From positions 16,366,604 to 16,430,603 of the forward strand of contig NC_057921.1 in NCBI RefSeq assembly GCF_018873765.1: a stretch of 64,000 nt of DNA, read 5' to 3'. Position numbers and translations under genes: made by a program. The DNA is from Telopea speciosissima (Eukaryota; Streptophyta; Magnoliopsida; Proteales; Proteaceae). Numbering within the stretch: position 1 is the first letter of the stretch; each line of letters starts with the position of its first letter. This document shows, one piece after another, positions 59,105 through 64,000 of this stretch. The notes below the pieces were generated by a model that did no database searches, was not told where the DNA came from, and was given only the letters and a program-made list of their open reading frames with translations.

Positions 59105-60361
59105 GGGCTCAATAATAGAGGATTTGGGAATGGAAGTGGATAGGGGTCCAAGGGGCTCCAAAGGTGGTTGGATGCTCCAGACCTCAGATAAGGGAGTATC
59201 ATCAACACCCTCCAATTCCTGCATATATTCTTGAAATCCCGAATCAAAATCAATCTCAAAGAATGTATCAATATCATCGAAAAATCCTTGAAGCATATGC
59301 ACCTCTTCATCCATGTCAGGCTGCTTGCCCAACCTAAACACATTGAAGTCAACAGAAGTATTGCCAAAAGATAATTTCATGAGACCATTCCTGCAATTGA
59401 TTAAAGCATTACTGGTAGCTAGGAATGGTCTACCCAATATGATTGGAATTTGGTCCTTGAAGTTGGCAGTGGGTTGGGTATCTAAAACAATAAAATCCAC
59501 AGGAAAAATAAATTCCCCAACCTTCAATAGGACATCCTCAATCATTCCCTTAGGAATTTTAACCGACCGATCTGCAAGTTGAAGAGTAATTTTGGTCGGT
59601 TTCAGTTCTCCCAATCCCAGTTGTTGGTAGACATGAAAGGGTAAGAGGTTCACACTTGCACCAAGGTTCAATAAGGCATGATCAATAGTAGTATGGCCTA
59701 TAGTGCAAGAGATGGTGGGGCTTCCCGGATCCTTATGCTTGGCAGCTACTGGCTGTGAGATTAGAGAACTAATGTTAGCAGCCAAGAATGCCTTTTTGGG
59801 CACATTGGTGGTCCGCTTTTGGGTGCATAAGTCTTTGAGGACTTTAGGATAAGCGGGGATCTGGGCAATAGCATCCAACAAGGGGATATTCACCTGAACC
59901 TGTTTGAACACATCCAATATCTTCTCCACAGAAGGAGACTTCTTACTAACCAACCTATTTGGGAAAGGAGCAGGTGGGGTATAAATTCTTTCAGGGTCGG
60001 TCTTTTTAACTTCCTCAACAGAATCCTCTTTGGTTTCCTCAACCAAATCATTTGGTATATCTTTAGGTTCATCAGACGAACCTGAAATAGTAGGCACTTC
60101 AATGGCCTCTTCAGGAGGGGGAGAGTCAACAGGAGTATGAGATGATAAAGACTGAGGTGCACTAGCCTGTTGATACTCACGGCCACTCCTTAAAGTATAA
60201 ACAACATTTACCTGTCTAGAGGGCCCTTGGTGTTGTTGGCCTTATGCAACATTGGTTGGAGGAGCTTGGATACCTTGCTGAATATGAACTTGATGCCTAG
60301 AATTTGGCTCAGGCTGGCTAGGTAACTTCCCTATTTTCCTCTCATGCAGGATTGTGACAAG
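59045..60361 (-). pseudogene. Athila gag-pol linker and retropepsin-like protease
   Basis: The region is in the same frame as gag but separated from it by TAG (60362-60364) and interrupted by TAA near 60243. The open part from 60097 (350 residues) has an acidic linker, then the protease block. LLNLGASVNLLPF stands where the active-site DLGASVNL motif is expected, with Asn in place of the catalytic Asp; IILGRPFLATSNA is the conserved flap/GRPFL signature. Loss of the Asp predicts an inactive protease. The frame ends after the poly-G frameshift near 59104. Confidence 0.8.
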
Positions 60362-61675
60362 CTAGGTGAGTTGTTTTTCCATGTTATTGTGGTTTTTCAT
60401 GAGAAGAACTATCTTGTTGTCCATCTCATTCAATCTTATTGCCTCTCCTGTATTGGTAAACCCTGGGGGTTGCTGATAAGGTGCAAGGAGAGGAGGCCTA
60501 GCAGAATTAATAGAAGGTCCTAGATGAGGACAAGGGGGAAAGGGGTTAGAAGACATTCCTTGGCTTTGTGGTGCATAGTTGGGCCTTTGGGCACCAACCT
60601 GGCCTTGATGGTTAAAGTTGGATGGGCCTGCTTGGTTCCCTTGATTCCATGAGAAATTGGGGTGATTTCTCCATCCTGGATTGTAAGTATTACTATATGG
60701 GTTATTTTGGTAGAGAGCACTTACATTCTCAGTGCTGGAATTGCCCACCAAGGTGTTGGGGCATTCCTCAGAAAGGTGTCCAGGGGTTTGGCACCAACTA
60801 CATACCGACACATGGTTGACCTGGTTGACCGGATTAACTGGTATAGGCTCTTTAAGAACTATGGACTCCAACCGTTTTATGAGACTGTCAAGTTTGGCCT
60901 CCTTGGCTGGCATACCCTCAATGAGATACCCCTTAGTGGTCCTTTCAGCCTCTTGGGAAGATTCCCATTCCCTAGTCTTATCAGCCAAGTTGGTTAAGAA
61001 TGTCCATGCATCATTCTCCTCAGAAAAAGAAGTAAAGCCTACTGGACATATAGACTCTACAAGTTGCTTGGTCTGATAATCAATACCCTCATAAATAATT
61101 TGGCATAGCTGCCACAAGTCAAAACCATGGTGAGGGCATTCTAAGAGGAGGTCCTTGAATCTTTCCATGAATTTAGAAAAGGACTCATGTGGTTTCTGCC
61201 TGAACTGAAGGATGTCACTTTTAAGCTTATTGGTCTTGTGAAGAGGGAAGAATTTTCTCAAAAAGACAATGGTGAACTCATCCCATGTATTAATGGAGTT
61301 TGTTGGCAGTCCATAGAGCCACTTCTTGGCCTGGTCTTTCGAGGCAAAGGGTATAAACCTAAGCCTAACTGCATCATCAGTCAAATTCTGGACCTTAATT
61401 AGAACACAGACCTCCTCAAATTCCCTAAGGAAGAGATATGCATCCTCATTAGCCATCCCATGGAAATGGGGTAGCATGCTGATGAAGTTAGTCTTGAGTT
61501 CATAGTTATTCCCTGTAACAACAGGTAGACTAATGCATGAGGGTTGTGCAGCCCTGGTGGGGTAAAACCTATCCTTAAGAGTCTTGGGTTGTTGGTCACC
61601 CATGGTCAAAGGTGGTAGAGAAGGTGGTCTTCTAATAAGACGATTACTTGAATCACGAGTCCACACCTTAGCCAC
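60362..61675 (-). CDS. Athila gag (capsid and nucleocapsid)
   Basis: A 437-residue open frame encodes the particle protein. Residues ~60-210 form the Retrotrans_gag-type capsid part (MLPHFHGMANEDAYLFLREF, then WLYGLP, and FLRKFFP). A CCHC zinc knuckle follows with C292, C295, H300 and C305 (CSWCQTPGHLSEEC). The C-terminal third is rich in Pro, Asn and Gln, with FSWNQG and YQQPPGF, and ends with a helix-like LNEMDNK...MEKQLT. It is the only uninterrupted ORF of the element. The TAG at its end is in frame with the linker, so it may be either a natural gag stop or damage. The C-terminal third is the part kept in the non-autonomous element at 17484. Confidence 0.85.
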   Translation of the reverse strand: MAKVWTRDSSNRLIRRPPSLPPLTMGDQQPKTLKDRFYPTRAAQPSCISLPVVTGNNYELKTNFISMLPHFHGMANEDAYLFLREFEEVCVLIKVQNLTDDAVRLRFIPFASKDQAKKWLYGLPTNSINTWDEFTIVFLRKFFPLHKTNKLKSDILQFRQKPHESFSKFMERFKDLLLECPHHGFDLWQLCQIIYEGIDYQTKQLVESICPVGFTSFSEENDAWTFLTNLADKTREWESSQEAERTTKGYLIEGMPAKEAKLDSLIKRLESIVLKEPIPVNPVNQVNHVSVCSWCQTPGHLSEECPNTLVGNSSTENVSALYQNNPYSNTYNPGWRNHPNFSWNQGNQAGPSNFNHQGQVGAQRPNYAPQSQGMSSNPFPPCPHLGPSINSARPPLLAPYQQPPGFTNTGEAIRLNEMDNKIVLLMKNHNNMEKQLT

Positions 61676-62254
61676 CTAAACAAATATGAGGTCTCCTTTG
61701 AAAAATTAAAGAAAATAAATAAATAAATAAATAAAAGATTTAAGGAAAAAAATACTAAAAATAAGAGGGAGCCCAAGGTAGATAGTGCATCTATCCCTCA
61801 AAAATCGAAACAATGGTTCCAAAGCTGTAAGGATGCCATATAGGTTGACAGCAAGGGAACCCGTATAGCCTTCTATAGCCACCTATGTGTGACTTTAATA
61901 TGGATTCTGATGTAGAATGGAGGTCTACTATACATTTATGTTTCCAACACTCTCACTATGTCGCTTTCCTGTTATCAAGAGTGGTCACCTCCAAAGATAA
62001 GTCACATGTCAATCCACCCAACCAAGTCAAGATGTAGCGTCATAGGTAACTTAATCCTATGAGGGACACCAAAAGATGGAGGGTTGAAGCATATGAAGGA
62101 CTTTAGATTGGGCGCATACTATTTGAAACAGAAGAGAAACAAGAAGAGGTTTTCAAAAACTGATTTTTTTTTTTTTTCAAAAAAAAGAAGAGAAAATAAT
62201 AAACTAAAACACTTCGAACTACTTAAAAATCAGATAAATAAAATGGACAATAAT
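61676..62254 (-). other. Leader of the complete Athila element
   Basis: Non-coding leader between primer-binding site and gag, matching 16925-17400 in inverse orientation. Contains an AAAT repeat near 61715 and T/A runs near 62165. Confidence 0.65.
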
Positions 62255-62272
62255 CTCCTCGGCAATGGCGCC
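62255..62272 (-). promoter_or_regulatory. Primer-binding site of the complete Athila element
   Basis: On the minus strand TGGCGCCATTGCCGAGGA follows the end of the 5' LTR, one base different from the site at 16907. Confidence 0.8.
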
Positions 62273-62280
62273 AAAAAACT

Positions 62281-63977
62281 TGTTTGAGTTAAAATAAAAC
62301 CACAAGCGTACGGGTCAATCGTAGCTACGGGTCGAACACGAGGAGATATACGTCACTCTATTTAACTAACTTAAAAGTAATGCAAAGTGAACCAAATTAA
62401 AGTGTTAAATTAAACTAATTAAACTAACGAAAATCAATGCATCCTAACTCATAAGCATCTAACAAAATTAAGGGATTAAATCAGCGTCCTAACACATGAG
62501 CATCTAACCTATCAAACTAAAGCGAATTGAAAGGAATAAAAATACAGCCACACATACTAACCATATAAAAAGAAATAAGGGAATAGAAATGCATCCATAA
62601 ACCACAACCATATAAAATTAAAATAAAAGAAATAAAGGGGGAAGAAGAAGAAGATAGAGAGAGATAGAGGAGATGGAGAATGAGATTGAGGGTTTAGATA
62701 GTAAAACCTGGATATGCTTACATGAATGTAATTGAAAAGCTTGAATACTTGCATAAACTTACCATGACCTCCTCTTCTAAATCTTCAAGTCTTGTCATCA
62801 ACTTAAGAACTTAGACTAGAAGGCTTAAAACCTAAACTAGAATTAATAAATTACAACCCAATTGAAGACTTAAATTAAAATTAAAGCATAAACTAAACCT
62901 ATTATAACCATTAACTAAAAATCATAAAAACAAACTAGAACTTAGAAAAGCAAAAAATCACAAATTAGAAGGAGAAGAAGAGAAGAAATTTCACTAAGTG
63001 AATGAGCAATTTTTACAAGAGAGGTAGGGGGTATTTATAGGTGGAAGAGAGGAGAAGAGAGAAGATGGAAGTGTAGGAGAAATATTCCCTAAGAAAAGAG
63101 AATATTCTCTTCTCTTTCCTCTTTTACAATGCCTTGAATCCTAAGAAAAAAGAAAAAAATAGAAAGAAGAAGAAGAGAAGATTGTTTACATAGACCTTCT
63201 ATTTCTAGAAAAATAAACTTCCAATTCTAACAAGTGCTTCCTTTTCTTTGTAGATATCTTCTCCAAGCAATAAAATCAAAGCATCTTTGATTTTTCAACC
63301 TTCCATAGATGAGAAAATATAAATCTATCCCAAATAGAATTTCAGAAGTGCCCTTGAGAAGTTGGAGGAGAGAGAGAGTAAGGGTGATGACTAGGATTCC
63401 TTTAAGAATAAATAAAATACTCATTCTGTCCTTCAGAAAACGTGGAGCATGGGGTACTTATATAGGTCTCACCACTGTGTTCCTTGCGAAAAATCACCCA
63501 AAATAGACCCAAATTTCATCCAATTCGGAGTTGGGGAGCCCAAGATATCTCAAGTTGAAGTTGGACTGTCCAGAGCCTTCCAAATGGAATCTTTCGGGTA
63601 CAGAAAAGTAACTTCTGATAATTCGTTAAGACCCCTGAAATCCGAACTTCCGCTTCACTTTGTCCCCGTCTGACTGTCAATAATTATAAACAAACCCCTG
63701 CATACCATTTTCTTGCGTCGTTACGGAAACGGCCATAACTTCTTCGTTTCAACTCGGAATTAAGTGTCGTTTGAACCATTGCGAAGCAGACTCGATGGGC
63801 TATGTATCCATTTACACTTCTAAAAAGCTTAAAAACATCTCCTTAGCATCATCTCCTCCATTTTCACAATAATTCACCTAAACCCTGAAAAGCACAAGAA
63901 AGCACCGAGTAACTCTGTCCAATGTGGTAAAATGTATGTTTTATGCCCTAAGATTTCACACATAAATGTGCTAATCA
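62281..63977 (-). repeat. 5' LTR of the complete Athila element
   Basis: 1,697 bp, TGATGAGCAC-type start (here GTGCTAATCA on the plus strand at 63977, one substitution) to CTCAAACA (62281). TATATAAG reads on the minus strand near 63460 and TATAAATA near 63035. The duplicate GACGC follows at 63978. Confidence 0.92.
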
Positions 63978-64000
63978 GACGCCACTCCTATCCACTTTGT
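63978..64000 (+). pseudogene. Resumption of the Transposase_28-type ORF beyond the Athila insertion
   Basis: After the duplicate GACGC the bases continue the frame interrupted at 53314 (RDA joined to TPIHF). The window ends here. Confidence 0.5.

Larger units (their letters stand above)
53315..63977 (-). mobile_element. Complete Athila-lineage Ty3/gypsy retrotransposon
   Basis: The 10,663-bp element lies on the minus strand. Target duplicates GACGC flank it at 53310-53314 and 63978-63982. In element order it has a 5' LTR (63977-62281), a primer-binding site, leader, gag, protease, RT/RNase H, integrase, an ~1.1-kb non-coding 3' stretch, a polypurine tract and a 3' LTR (55012-53315). No envelope-like ORF, which some Athila elements carry, is present. 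Reading frames have several stops and frameshifts, so it is structurally complete but not protein-competent. The two LTRs differ by a few dozen positions at most by eye, so insertion is recent relative to the rest. Confidence 0.92.

Noticed and set aside
1..64000. CRISPR arrays, bacterial operons, integrons
   Set aside because: The sequence is plant nuclear DNA; the regular repeats seen are LTRs, tandem duplications and MITEs.

Overview
The window looks like nuclear DNA from a flowering plant. It holds Athila-type Ty3/gypsy, Ty1/copia and Tat-type retrotransposons, large solo LTRs, plant MITEs, a tRNA-Ile(AAU), and broken pieces of plant genes (ribosomal protein eS12, a nepenthesin-type aspartic protease, a PPR protein, an auxin response factor). 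The sequence does not let me name the species. I see no intact host protein gene; the tRNA is the only host gene that looks usable.

Layout. 1-5.5 kb: the 3' end of a decayed eS12 (RPS12) gene whose last exon is split by a 3.25-kb solo LTR (family D, copy D1, site duplication TAATA). 5.8-8.0 kb: an Athila-like LTR with a stub of leader. 8.56-28.03 kb: one compound Ty3/gypsy element of family A with three LTRs and two degenerate internal regions, bounded by a single GTTTA duplication. Its middle LTR is split by an unclassified ~0.8-kb insertion (as-1/TATA promoter-like module), which is itself split by a 6.8-kb non-autonomous Athila element (duplication AACTA). 28.0-31.5 kb: LTR-like and unassigned DNA. 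31.6-33.0 kb: an aspartic protease pseudogene. 33.1-36.0 kb: Ty1/copia pol remnant carrying a hAT-type MITE. 36.0-40.1 kb: a second family-D solo LTR (D2), inverted relative to D1, with its own hAT-type insertion. 40.1-43.8 kb: tandem repeats, a copia scrap, a PPR fragment and a Tourist-like MITE. 43.8-45.3 kb: a Mutator-like element that has captured two exons and the intron of an ARF gene. 45.4 kb: tRNA-Ile. 45.5-49.7 kb: a tandem duplication and a third family-D-like LTR. 49.7-53.3 kb: GC-richer Tat-like material with a 'putative gypsy-type transposon' (Pfam Transposase_28) ORF. 53.3-63.98 kb: a structurally complete Athila element on the minus strand (duplication GACGC) inserted into that ORF, which resumes in the last bases of the window.

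There is no operon or pathway logic here. The order of events can be read from nesting: copia and eS12 decay came first, then the family-D LTRs, hAT MITEs, the compound element and, latest, the two Athila insertions. Family assignments rest on motifs read by eye; no database search was run.
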